Part shown: in pieces, positions 49,495 to 61,590 of the stretch
Position numbering within the stretch: position 1 is the stretch's first letter
How the letters are laid out: each line of letters starts with the position of its first letter
DNA from: Protonemura montana
Lineage: Eukaryota > Arthropoda > Insecta > Plecoptera > Nemouridae
Assembly: GCA_947568835.1 (NCBI GenBank)
Contig: OX387604.1
Location: forward strand, 25,263,076-25,327,075
DNA length: 64,000 bases
Reading direction: 5' to 3'
Made by a program: the position numbers and the translations under genes
The notes under the pieces: model-generated
The model's database searches: none
The model's input: the letters and a program-made list of their open reading frames with translations, nothing else
What the model was told of the DNA's origin: nothing

Positions 49495-52400
49495 TAATCC
49501 ATCTCTCTTACCAGTAAATGAATTATTTCTTATTACCATATACATTCAAGTAAAGTTTGGCGAGGTCTGATTATCGGCAGGGATGACTTCGCGATTCGTG
49601 CTCTTCTGAAACCATTCTAAAACGACAGCCTGTTTATTTTTTATCATTGAAACTCTTGGGCTTAATTGATATTAGTAAACGTTTCCCTAATTGGTAATAA
49701 AATAATTTGTTGAATTGTTCGTTTTGGGCGACTGAATCTAGACTGCAATATTTTATTCTTCTCATATTTGAGGCGCAGAGAATTTAAAAGGTTTTGCAAA
49801 ACTCTGGTATTTACTTAGTTGCTACCGATTGTCAAAACGCTGAACGTAAAATACCTAACTATTTGAACACTAGTTGGATCTATCTTTCGCTACGCTCATT
49901 CATTGATTATTTGCTGCAGGTACAAGTTTTATTTTAACATATATTTACATATTTCACGATTTTTGAGACGGCTTTAGTTTAGCAGTATTTTTTTTTCGTT
50001 GGAATATTCCTTGGCATTCGGTGCTTTTAAAAAGAATACCCTGCATCGCCTTGGCAGGGGCTGGACAATCAAGTACATTCTCAAATCACAAACAATAATA
50101 ATTAGGTATACAAGAGAATTAAATGTTGTGCTCATTACATGACCTTACATGAGACTTGACCTTAGTTACCTGTATAGACCATACGGGTTGGACTCGCTAC
50201 AGCTATAATTATGTTACAAATTTATAATAATATAGAATATAAAATTTATTGTCATGCGATCACTCAGTGGCGATTGAAGCATTGTCTTCTGTGCAATTTA
50301 ATTACAAGTTTTGTACACAAAAGTATGTTGATGAAGATTGAAATGAAGCAATTTAAGAAATAAACAACTTTATACTACCTGTTTTCGATACCCTCACGAT
50401 TTGAAGTTGCAAAAATACATCTATAAAGCTAGTAAACGGGGATACGGGAAACATTTAAAATATGAAGAAGGTTAGATTCGCGGTCCCTTTTCATCACCAA
50501 TAAGGTAAGTAATAATTTGTCGACATCTGTTTCCAACCTCAAGGATGCTAGACTAAACCACTAAAAGTATTCTATGGAACACATTTATGAATCGTTCTGA
50601 TCCAGCAGATTCAATCAATACCCTTGAGTCATAGAATTTACCTCCTCCATTTACCAAACGATGTCTTTCTGACTAAGCTTGGTCCCAATTTCACCTATAA
50701 TTTCACTCCATTCCATCAATTCACATCACCTATTTAAACGTTACAAAACGTTCAATAAAAACATTTTTTAGGGCTCCAGCTCTTGACGGAAATTCTTGAG
50801 AAGAAGAAAGACAATAGGCGTATCATATCAAGCCACATCCAACACATGTGGTTTCTTACTTGTTCTGCTTCAAGCATAATCATTTACAATAATGTCTCCA
50901 CCTCCCAGAACGACGAATATTAAATTGATCCAATGTTGGTGTTTTGGGTGCATGGGTTTTTTATACTCGGGGATATAATATGAATTTATAATAGCAATAC
51001 CCTGTGGATGAATAAAAAGTCGTGTTGAGTCGATTCCAAGCAAGAGTTTGATGTGATTATGCTATTTACAGTTGGCGTGTTCACCGATCTGAATGCACAC
51101 ATATGCATCACATATGCCACGCGATCTACAGGCTTAGTTTTCCAGATTATATGATAAACTACCTTCAGTCCGATACCGATCTGATCAATTAATAAAGCTA
51201 ATAACAGCCCTCTCAAGATCTCAGATCGCTACGCTTTTAATCCAAATAATTTTATTGTATTTTTTGAATAGAGGTTTATTGGAAAGAAAAGATTAAATTA
51301 TGCAACACTATCTTATTTTGCGGTCATAATAGTTTTAATCAATCGTACAAAAAAGTCTTTTGACTGATTTCAATAGAAAACATATAACTAATAACCATCT
51401 GCTCAGTAACGATGCTCTGCGCATTGTATAAATATAGGTAGAAATATCAGTGATCTCTGTAGAAGAAGATACATACTGATGCATTTTGTAGGTATATTCA
51501 TACTGCCACCACATATATACTATAATTTCCTTTCGTTGTTGTTTTGTCATAATATCTCTTTGTGTATTGCTTCGAGTCTTTCATCCCATCTCGCTCTGCC
51601 CTACCATCCCGCTCCATATTCCTCCGGTAAGAATCTTTTATCCAACATCCTCCCCCCTACCCCTAGCAACCCACTGCAAAACAGACACATCGACAACGAT
51701 GGGACGGTCAGGCCCCTGTTTTCAGAGCATCCAATTCGAAAATATGATTTTGGTTTGTGTGTAGCTTCTTGCAGCGTGGTGAAAACCTTTTCCGATCCAT
51801 CCGAGCGGATCTCAATCGCTTCGAAGAAAATGGTATTCATAAAAAGAGATGAAATGAAAGCAGAATGGGAGTTGGAACAGTATTTTTTTATTCAAGTCTT
51901 CTGGTGGCGTCTAAAATATAAAAGAGCTGCAGGAATTGCAACGAGGTTTTGTTGAGAACTAACAGGTCATGTGGGAATCGCATTTGATGAGGCGAACTAT
52001 GCTATCCTTATGTGATCCCAATCGACCCGCCAAAGTGCCATTGAGTGCAGAGATCTTCTGCCATGTACCACAGCTTCCGACCTAGAGGTCGGCCACTACT
52101 GGTCAAAAATTGTTACAGATTATTAGATATTATAGAAAATACGATGGGCAAGTTGATAATGATTGTGATTATGTATCTGTTACAAGGAAACGAGTTGCGG
52201 CCTCACATGGGTCTTCTAAAGATGAACAGCATATTATAAAAGGTGATACGAATCATAAAAACGAATAAAATAGGATAAGTTACGAACTAAAATGTATATG
52301 AAATGGCAAAAAATGTCAGGAAATGTAAGGAAGTGTCAAACAAATTAAAATTACTGAAGTCATGGTTTAAGACGCTCGTTTCTTGTCGGCTCCCAATTCT

Positions 52401-54552
52401 CTTTGACGCATCGATCTGCTTTAACTTCAAGTGGCTAAAGAAACTCTATCAATACTTGGGTTGCCATTTCCTGCAATTATGCAGGGGAGTCGGCCACGCT
52501 ATTTTGTGTTTGGAAATTGACCGGCTGGTAATTCTACAAAAACCTTTCTTCCTATTTTCGTTGCTATAATAATTACAGACAGCTGATCGACGACAACGTC
52601 AGGGGGTGCAGTGGAGGGGGAGGGGGACTGAAAGTTAGATTTAATATGCGATAATTAGGTCTGAAGACTTTAATTTTTAGTAGCCCTAAATTGCGCAGGC
52701 CTAAGATTTAAATCGGACATATTCTCAACAATATTTTACGTAAATTTTCACGCTTCCAGCGCTGCAGGCGAAGATTTAAGGTTTCTGAGTGAATTCATTT
52801 TTAAAAACTGTTGGAACATTGGTCACAAGCTGAGAAGATCGGTGTCTTTCTTTTGCAAGCGGTGGCGACTAATTCGAATAATGACTCATTCAAGTGTTTA
52901 TTTTACCCCTTTTTGCTTGTGGGGGGAGGACCTCTGTCCTTCCCCTTTCGTCAAATCATCTTCATCTCAAATCTTCAAATTGTCACAACTTTACAAAAGT
53001 GCAATTGTGCAAGCCCCACTAAAGAATGTCTACGAGATGCATGCAAAGATGACATACAAGAATTTAAATCATCTCGCTGCATACATTTGCTACTAAATAT
53101 TTGCGAGCCAGGGGTGCCAGACTATTTTTCACACAATTCTAACCCATTTGAGTTGTGCCCTGCGGCATCGCAGGGAAAAGTTGCAGTAACGAACGATGAT
53201 GAGTATGACTGACTACTAAAAAGTGACTCGGACTGAAAACTGCTGTGATAGGTGTGAAATAGGTGGAGCGGGAAATTGATTTGGGGGGAGGGGGGTTAAA
53301 TGTAGTTAGGTTGGACTCGATACTTCAATTTGCCCCATTATTAGCGCAAACATATCAGGTGGCTGACCAAAAAGCTGCGAGGGTGGCTAGGTGTTCATCA
53401 CTCGCTGACTATCAGGTCCACTCATCAGTAATTGGTCATTTTAGTTAGTTAAAAACCAATTTAGCTTTCGTATAAAAAGATGTGGTATTACATACACAAG
53501 CTATTACAGATACGATAGGAAATATCTGGTTGCAATATCGTATCCAACTATCCTTGATTAACCTGTAACTTTGCATCCGTGGACTGAAAATCATGTTACT
53601 CGACAGTGTGTTGGGTTAGCGTTCATTTAGCCATCGTTTTAATTTGCCGTACGATATTGGTGGATAAGTGTTTTTTCACGGGTCGCTCAGCTGTAGAGTG
53701 GTCACGTATTTAACAGTGTGCTGTCGTATACATACCCTCCACCAATTACTTTACCAATTCAAATCGAAAATTCGACTGCAGAATAATTATTTACGGTACA
53801 ACAGTACCTATGAAGTTATCTTTTGGCTACAAAACAACCATACACTGGCAAAAAAAACTACATACAGATTAATAATACACGGGCTGTCCCTAATCTCCAG
53901 CGAGAAGTTCCCTTTCATCTGTGTTGATGTATCCTCAAGGAAGTAACATGTTCACGAATGATTACGTATCATCCCTTTATTGCTCTTAATCCCCTTCGAT
54001 TCCCCCTTCCACTCCACCCTCCTCTCTCGCCAGCGACCCAGAAAATCTTTTACAATGCGATCTTAGGGTACACTCTCCGAAATCTTACTAGTAATGCCGG
54101 GCGTCTGACCCCACCCTACGGCTGCACACAATGCAATGTAGACTTGTTAGTCAAAGTTTTGATTTTATGCCAAACCGCACTCCAGAAAAAGCTATCCAAG
54201 CCTTATGTGCCCTGCCGCGTTCACCCTTTCTAATGCTACTAATGCGTACCCTTCTTTGAAAGAGGGCAACACCAGTTTTTAGAAGAAATTACTCTACAAC
54301 TTATCTGCTGTTTACGCTTTAAATATCTCGTATCTCTTTTGATTGATGTGGTGGTTCATCCGTCGCATTTAAGTTTTTAACTCGGTTTCAGAATCAAATT
54401 TAAAATTCAATTTTTTTTAATATAAATGTTTCAAGCTCCGACTATAATTGCTACGTTATAAAGAGTCCTTCGACAACTAATGGCATTTTCCTTCCAAGTA
54501 TTTTCGTAGACGAATCTCGCTAAAGGCAGTTCGGATTCCGGTATGAGTTTTG
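49495..54552. other. Non-coding, no recognisable gene
   Basis: AT-rich. A perfect splice-donor word (taag|gtaagt) occurs at 50501-50510, but the frame ahead of it is very short. Frames of 158 codons (51479-51955) and 133 codons (52811-53212) have no recognised domains and overlap alternative frames of similar length. A purine/G-rich patch lies at 52600-52630. Confidence 0.4.
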
Positions 54553-54607
54553 GAGCACTGGGCACTGAGCACTGGCCACTGAGCACTGGCCACTGAGCAC
54601 TGGCCAC
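54553..54607. repeat. 14-bp minisatellite A (gagcactggccact), 4 copies
   Basis: Units start at 54553, 54567, 54581 and 54595. The first carries a G in place of a C. It ends 38 bp before an unrelated repeat of the same period. Confidence 0.95.
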
Positions 54608-54645
54608 AGCGGAGGTTGGTTACTGTCGTAATGACTCAATGACCG

Positions 54646-54841
54646 GGGACCATCAAATAGGGACCATCAAACAGGGACCATCAAACAGGGACCATCAAAT
54701 AGGGACCATCAAATAGGGACCATCAAATAGGGACCATCAAATAGGGACCATCAAATAGGGACCATCAAATAGGGACCATCAAATAGGGACCATCAAATAG
54801 GGACCATCAAATAGGGACCATCAAACAGGGACTATCAAGCG
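54646..54841. repeat. 14-bp minisatellite B (gggaccatcaaata), 14 copies
   Basis: Thirteen near-identical units plus one diverged last unit, 196 bp with no length change. A T/C subtype (aaata or aaaca) runs T,C,C, then nine T, then C, so the subtypes cluster at the edges. Confidence 0.97.
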
Positions 54842-55956
54842 ATATCAATACATATCACCACATATAGGACCATATCAATACTCAGTCGCCGCGGTCGAAT
54901 GTTTTATTCTTAATTATGCAGATTTTGTGGCCATGGGGCTGGATGATCAGATCATGTCTCGTCTGATCCAAGCCGTGTCGGCTTGCGATTACATTCAAAG
55001 TTCAGACATAAAATAGTTCTTTTCCACCTTTTTGTTTCAGTCTCTTTTTTCTTACAAACAAACCGTTTTACCAACTGATCTTTAGAGGTTCATTATTATT
55101 GTTATTTTTATTTTTATTATTATTATTATTATTATTATCATTGTTATGAATGTCCCACCCATCAGCTTAACCACTCCTACCTTTTCATCATAATTATATG
55201 TAATTGTACAGCATACAGAAATATACGTAGAGGTCTAAACCTACGCAAACTTTTTTATGTCTTTGAAAATACGTGATCATATTAACAACATTACATATTC
55301 AGTCATATACGTGAATAACATATTGAAATGGTCGAACCAATCGAGGCCCAGATATTTCAAGGATAAACTTTTGATTGGATGCTAAGATATCTGTTCAATT
55401 ATTCAAGTATTTTTTTCTATACTTGGCTCGGTTGGAAGATCAGTTTTATTGTCAATGGAGGTGTAAGCTTTTGGCAATTTCACGTTTTATAAATGCCCGA
55501 TAGCTTCAGGCCTTGGGACAATGCGATTGTTTTTGGGATAAGACAGTTTTCAAAGTCACGACGGGACACTAATTCTAGCTGTATCAAACTGAAAAACGTT
55601 TTAGTGGTTTTGGAGATGAATGCTTTAGATTGCAGCTCAAGCAGTCGAGAACAAGATTGGACGTAGCGTTATCCTCGCCATGTTGAATATTTCGTTTAGA
55701 TGTGATTTCTGGAGGAAAATAAGGTATACAAGCAAGTTTATTAGGTCGGTAAACTTTGTTGATATTAAATCGTAAGATGGGAAACTAGAAAGTGGAGAAA
55801 ATCTGAACTGGTAGAGGATAGATATTGTGAGACATCTTGTTGTAACGATTCTCTTTGGCCCTGTGAGGTTTTTCATTAAGACGACATTCATCATTGGCGA
55901 GGAAGGAAACTGAGATGCATCTCGAAAAGTCCTATAGACTCTGGAATCCAACACTA
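54842..55956. other. Non-coding; short ATT microsatellite
   Basis: An (att)n tract lies at about 55108-55138. gtctcgtctgatccaagc near 54956-54973 weakly recalls the 5' half of 5S rRNA but is too short to call. No gene is recognised. Confidence 0.45.
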
Positions 55957-55998
55957 GGCACCCGGCACAAGGCACCCGGCACAAGGCACCCGGCAAAA
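55957..55998. repeat. 14-bp minisatellite C (ggcacccggcacaa), 3 copies
   Basis: Three units of 14 bp, the last ending in aaaa. This is the third repeat with a 14-bp period within 1.5 kb, unrelated in sequence to the other two. Confidence 0.95.
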
Positions 55999-56877
55999 GG
56001 CCCCCAGAATTACTCAGTATTTAAGTGAGAATTAAAGATTAAACGGCCATTGGTCGAGAATGATGTCCCAAAACATAAATTTGACCGAATGGGGACGAAT
56101 GCCTTTGCTAAAATATATAAATAGAAAGCAAGTCTATAAGGGAAATACAATATAGCGGTGGATTTTCGAAGAGAAAGTGTTCGCAAAAATTGAGTTAAAA
56201 TTCCCATTCGATGGAAAGTGTTTGCAACATCGCCCCAGCCACCCCTTTCCAGTTTGTTCCACCGAAATATTACCCCCTACCCTTCCCACTCTTTCTCCAC
56301 CTCCCGCCGCCACCAAGACGAGGCTAAAGAATAACAACATTAGACGATGCGAGAGCGAGAGATGAAAAAAATATGCATTTGAATGCAAATCAAGATGTTC
56401 GCTTCTCGTATAACGTTATAATATTTCGTTCTAGCTTTCGTTCACCCCTTAAGTCTCAACCCCTAATCGTTTATGTTCGCGATTTTGACGAGACAAAACA
56501 CACGCGCACGCACACACGCACACACGCACACAAACACAGGCCAGAGAATGAAGGAAGAACAAAAAATCCTGCAAGTTGCGGGGGGAAAAAAAGGAACTGT
56601 AGAAGAAAATACTAAAATGAAATTAGGCCTTGGAGAGCAAGAGTGATGGTACGGTGACTAGAGTCACCCAGCTTGGAGCAAAATTCACCCTTAAATAACA
56701 TATTTTCAAGGAGATTTAGAATTAAAGCTGTTACGGTATCTTTTATTATAATTCTCCCCTCGGGATAGATCATTTTAGTTCCAAGATCTTAAAGTGGCTT
56801 ACTGATATGACTGAATGGCCCATTAAATTGCATATGATTTTCTCGATGTGTCTGTACGCGAGAGTGTAGGTCTGGAG
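55999..56877. other. Non-coding; CA-rich microsatellite
   Basis: A cacgca/cacaca tract lies at about 56502-56537. Short frames have no domain. Confidence 0.45.
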
Positions 56878-56929
56878 CGTCGTTTTGGGCGTCGTTTTGG
56901 GAGGCGGCGGCGGCGGTGGCGGCGGCGGT
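56878..56929. repeat. 12-bp dimer followed by (GGC)n
   Basis: cgtcgttttggg occurs twice in tandem (56878-56901), followed by an interrupted ggc trinucleotide run (56903-56929). This is GC-rich relative to its surroundings. Confidence 0.9.
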
Positions 56930-57870
56930 GACGTCTGCAACATTCAACAATGCGTTGATGCTTTAATCCCGCGCTATGGTGCAAGCGCACACTGTCAAAT
57001 GTAGCTCCTCTCCTCTGACAAGTAAACAGTCTTCAGCCAGATATTAAATGCTGTCAAACGTATATTTTCCGCACTCCGTCAATGAATTCAATCCTCTCGT
57101 GGATTATCATTTTAAATACTGTCAGAAAAAAGGAAGTAACAGACATGTTTGAAATGAAATTCGAATAAAATTGCGACTTATACATTCATAAGGGCGACTC
57201 CCTAAAGGAATTGCTTCAAATTAAGCACGTACTTGAAATCCAATTGGCAATATTTTAAAATATGGAAATAATAAAAATAAAAAAGGCTAATTGTCAGGCT
57301 GGCTGGAGACTTAGATAGTTATGTTCGACAGTTGGAAAGCCAATGGCAGTACGGTGAGTTTACTAGATTCAAGAAGCCACATCTGCAGCCGGCTAATTTG
57401 AATTAAAACATTCCGTATTTCTTACTTAACGCAAATTAAATGCGATCACTCATTTTACAGGCGGGGTTATCAATCAAATTTTCTGATGGAAATTAATTTG
57501 TTTTTGCTCGAAGGTCTCAAAAGAATTTAAATGATTTCGGTGGCCAACAGTTAGTCGAGCAATTTAATAATATGTTTGCATGCCGTAGAATGTCGGTCAT
57601 AAAATAGGTAAGTTAGCCCAGGTTTTCTAATTGGCAATGCTCGATGTATTATCTTGAAGTGTATGTGGAATTTGTGTTTGTGGGCTGGTTGGCACCGTGA
57701 GCATGGGTCCCATGACAGCCTACCTCGTCACTTGCCATGGATCAAAGATTGGATATATTCCGTCTCTCGTCTGTTCAATCGAGACGAACTAGCCGTGGAA
57801 ACGTCGTAATAGTCTGCAGCTATAGGTACTCGTCCTAATAATTCTCATCTTTCTGACATTTTGATTACAG
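56930..57870. other. Non-coding or upstream of a candidate exon
   Basis: 57690-57840 is less AT-rich and contains two overlapping short frames starting at ATGs in fair context (57701 and 57739). Neither is recognised, and neither connects to the candidate exon at 57871 across an intron of believable length. Confidence 0.35.
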
Positions 57871-57994
57871 GGCAGAACAAAATGATTCAATGCAGCAAAG
57901 TATTGATGGAGACCGTTCACAGGTTTCATACCCTGAAGGCACTGAAAGAGCAGTCAGTGAGGATTGGAAATACTTAATTCAAAAACAATATTAA
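57871..57994 (+). other. Candidate terminal coding exon, product unknown
   Basis: A pyrimidine-rich stretch ending in ttgattacag (57861-57870) is a good 3' splice site. From 57872 a 40-codon frame runs to a TAA at 57992-57994. It is closed upstream by an in-frame TGA at 57854, so it could only be translated after splicing. The peptide is hydrophilic and of normal complexity: it starts AEQNDSMQQS, includes SYPEGTE, and ends SEDWKYLIQKQY. That composition is unlike the AT- or repeat-driven frames elsewhere. An AATAAA lies about 440 bp downstream (58434). I do not recognise a family, and no partner exon was found. Confidence 0.2.
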
Positions 57995-59925
57995 ATCGAG
58001 CTTGCCAGTCTAAAGTCATTATATTTTATAATCATCTTGAATTGGAGCTAGTCCAATCAATTTCAAAGCGTATCAGACATCAGGTAGATCTATTTACATC
58101 TTGATGTTACATGATATAATTTATTTTCTTTAAACTGAAACCCAGTTTTTAGATGTTTTGGTAGTCGGATGGATGTCAATCATTTAGTAAATGCATGAGT
58201 ACATCCCTCTTGTCGATTTCTAGGAATCTTTTTAAATTACGTCCAATGGCTAGTAGTGAATCTGCCATAGCAATTCTATTTGCCCCCTGGCGAAATTTCA
58301 ACCAGTTTTGTAATATGTAATAACGATTGGTCGCAGTATGAGTTTGGGAATTGTGCTACCATCTCCTCCCCCTTCCATCCCCCAATCCATAAAATGCCTT
58401 CCACCCACCCTATACCAATTCCTCAACATTTAATAAAATATTTCCTATCGTAGCTCTAACTGAAATTCTCATTCGATAACCACAGCAACTGGTCATCCAT
58501 AATATCATACTTTGCAAAGGGCTGGAAATCGAGCTCAATCAGAAAGCCGCAGTGAAACGTCTGCTCGTGGAATTTATCTTTCCTTTCCTGCTGAGTATTT
58601 GCGTTTTTAACAGGAGCTTGAAATGTTATGAGCAACTAAAAACGAACCAACGGGAAACATTCACATTTTTAAGGGATACAAAAAACTGAGTTATTTATCA
58701 AAATAAAATTGACCCCGGCCAAGAATTGCGACACAGCTGACATTTTTAGAAATGTGAACTGGAGAGACCAGAATATTGGCTCACATGCAATAAATTAATT
58801 AATCCAAACGCAATGAATTAAAAAAAAAGTAAATAAGCAGGTCACGTAACATGAAAGCGATAATTGAGAACAATGAATTAACTTGTATTTAGATCAACTC
58901 GGTCAATTCTTTGCAGGCAAGAAAAATCTCTAGATATGTTTGATGAGGACCAATCAATCAAGACGGTTGCCATAACATTTTAAATTTAATTAATATTTCC
59001 CAGTTCCCCACCCCTTTTAAATGCCACCCTGTTCAGTGAGTTTCTACGATCGAATTCCAAACGAGCTAGATGAGCAAAAGGAGGGAGATCACTTTTTTTT
59101 TTATGTGAGTTTTGGAAATCATCCGACGACATATTATTTTTGTCAAACAACAAAAGATTTAAGTTTTCATTAAAATCAAAATGCTTGACTTCGCTCTTGG
59201 CGATGGGCTGAGGCAGAAATGTGCCTCTCTGTATCTCGGGAAAGGAACCTGAGAGAAAACGATTTCGCGGAGCATATGAAATCCTGAGAGCGCTTCTTCA
59301 AAACCATCCGAATTTCCTGCAATAAATGCTAAAAATATACATCTCATACTTCTTTCATTACTTGAATAAACTGTAACACATAAATGCATGATTAAAAGAG
59401 AGTATTTTTGTGACTTCAAAACATGTTTACCGCAAGATGTTTGCAAATGAAGTTTTTCCCTTTGCTCTTTGCTACATCATGCTTTTTTTAGCTACCCTAA
59501 GATCAGAAATAAAGGACGCGGCATTATTTCATCTCTCGTCTCTTAAAACTGTGGAATTCTTGTGCGAATTATAAAGAGAATCACAGTGACTTTTTTCACC
59601 CTACAGGGCCAAGATGGTAAAGGCTACAAGATCACATAGAAAATGATACGCAAAATCTGTATACAAATTCTACTAGAGATAATTTCAGGATGTAAAGGTA
59701 AAGTGGGAGAAAGGAAAAAGGAAAAAGGAAAAAAAATTTAATGAAAGACGGGAAAGTTGAATTTTCTTTTATAATGTCAAAAGTCGCCACACGATATAAT
59801 CATGTCTAGAAAAGTCTTGAGCAATTCACTGGATATTTCAACATAAGGCGAGCAAAATTCCATTGCATGGCTTACGAAGTTCCAATTTTTCACGAGTTTA
59901 TTCCAATCTCCATGCAGTGCCCTTC
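57995..59925. other. Non-coding, no recognisable gene
   Basis: AT-rich, with a ggaaaaa repeat at about 59713-59738. Just before 59926 lies one degenerate half-unit of the 33-bp repeat (59889-59925). A 95-codon minus frame at 59159-59446 has no domain. Confidence 0.45.
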
Positions 59926-61590
59926 TGACCTTTATTCCAATTTTACTGCAATGCACTGTGACCTTCATTCCAATTTTACTGCAATGCACTGTGACCTCCA
60001 TTCCAATTTTACTGCAATGCACTGTGACCTCCATTCCAATTTTACTGCAATGCACTGTGACCTCCATTCCAATTTTATTGCAATGTATTATGACCTTCAT
60101 TCCAATTTTACTGCAATGTACTGTGACCTTCATTCCAATTTTACTGCAACGCATTCTGACCTTCATTCCAATTTTACTGCAATGCATTCTGACCCTTATT
60201 CCAATTTTACTGCAATGCATTCTGACCTTTATTCCAATTTTACTGCAATGCATTCTGACCTTCATTCCAATTTTCCTGCAATGCATTCTGACCTTCATTC
60301 CAATTTTACTGCAATGTACTGTGACCTTCATTCCAATTTTACTGCAATGCATTCTGACCTTCATTCCAATTTTACTGCAATGCATTCTGACCTTTATTCC
60401 AATTTTAATGCAATGTACTGTGACCTCCATTCCAATTTTACTGCAATACACTGTTACCTCCATTCCAATTTTACTGCAATGTATTATGACCTTCATTCCA
60501 ATTTTACTGCAATGTACTGTGACCTTCATTCCAATTTTACTGCAATGCATTCTGACCTTCATTCCAATTTTACTGCAATGCATTCTGACCTTTATTCCAA
60601 TTTTACTGCAATGCATTCTGACCCTTATTCCAATTTTACTGCAATGCATTCTGACCTTTATTCCAATTTTACTACAATGCATTCTGACCTTCATTCCAAT
60701 TTTCCTGCAATGCATTCTGACCTTCATTCCAATTTTACTGCAATGTACTGTGACCTTCATTCCAATTTTACTGCAATGCATTCTGACCTTCATTCCAATT
60801 TTCCTGCAATGCATTCTGACCTTCATTCCAATTTTACTGCAATGTACTGTGACCTTCATTCCAATTTTACTGCAATGCATTCTGACCTTCATTCCAATTT
60901 TACTGCAATGCATTCTGACCTTTATTCCAATTTTAATGCAATGTACTGTGACCTCCATTCCAATTTTACTGCAATACACTGTTACCTCCATTCCAATTTT
61001 ACTGCAATGTATTATGACCTTCATTCCAATTTTACTGCAATGTACTGTGACCTTCATTCCAATTTTACTGCAATGCATTCTGACCTTCATTCCAATTTTA
61101 CTGCAATGCATTCTGACCTTTATTCCAATTTTACTGCAATGCATTCTGACCCTTATTCCAATTTTACTGCAATGCATTCTGACCTTTATTCCAATTTTAC
61201 TACAATGCATTCTGACCTTCATTCCAATTTTCCTGCAATGCATTCTGACCTTCATTCCAATTTTACTGCAATGTACTGTGACCTTCATTCCAATTTTACT
61301 GCAATGCATTCTGACCTTCATTCCAATTTTCCTGCAATGCATTCTGACCTTCATTCCAATTTTACTGCAATGTACTGTGACCTTCATTCCAATTTTACTG
61401 CAATGCATTCTGACCTTCATTCCAATTTTACTGCAATGCATTCTGACCTTTATTCCAATTTTAATGCAATGTACTGTGACCTCCATTCCAATTTTAATGC
61501 AATGTACTGTGACCTTCATTCCAATTTTACTGCAATGCATTCTGACCTGTATTTCAATTTTAATGCAATGTACTGTGACCTTCATTCCAG
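59926..61590 (+). repeat. 33-bp minisatellite, 50 full copies plus a partial
   Basis: Fifty consecutive 33-bp units occupy 59926-61575, and a partial unit ends near 61590. A unit begins tgaccttcattccaatttta and continues to tgcaatgcattc. No unit has gained or lost a base, so three long frames remain open. These are two on the plus strand (59867-61624 and 59958-61748) and one on the minus strand (59777-61585), encoding 11-residue repeats such as DLHSNFTAMHS or KIGMKVRMHCS. With 33 divisible by 3, open frames are expected and do not show coding. Units 16-31 (60421-60948) and 32-47 (60949-61476) have the same order of variants and appear identical by eye. Units 5-15 are a shorter, slightly different version of the same block. 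About three quarters of units carry tgacctt(c/t)a, the reverse complement of the TNAAGGTCA orphan-receptor half-site. Confidence 0.97.
60421..61476 (+). repeat. Higher-order duplication, 2 x 528 bp within the 33-bp array
   Basis: Two adjacent 16-unit blocks meet at 60948/60949. Diagnostic variants recur exactly 528 bp apart, such as the unit ending aatacactg (60441 and 60969) and the ending tgtattatg (60477 and 61005). I found no difference between the two blocks on reading through both. This implies a very recent duplication, gene conversion, or an assembly duplication. Confidence 0.92.

Noticed and set aside
50461-50510. Exon ending at the perfect donor near 50504
   Set aside because: The frame from the nearby ATG ends in a stop just before the donor and other frames are very short. 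Such donor words occur by chance.
51479-51955. 158-codon plus-strand frame as a gene
   Set aside because: It spans unrelated-looking sequence with pyrimidine-rich parts, has no recognised domain, and competes with other frames in the same place.
52811-53212. 133-codon plus-strand frame as a gene
   Set aside because: It has some cysteine-containing stretches but no recognisable motif, and a second frame of 84 codons overlaps it. Length alone is not unusual in this window.
54950-54990. 5S rRNA-like words (gtctcgtctgatc) as a second 5S-derived element
   Set aside because: The similarity covers only about 15 bases and does not continue into the A-box region.
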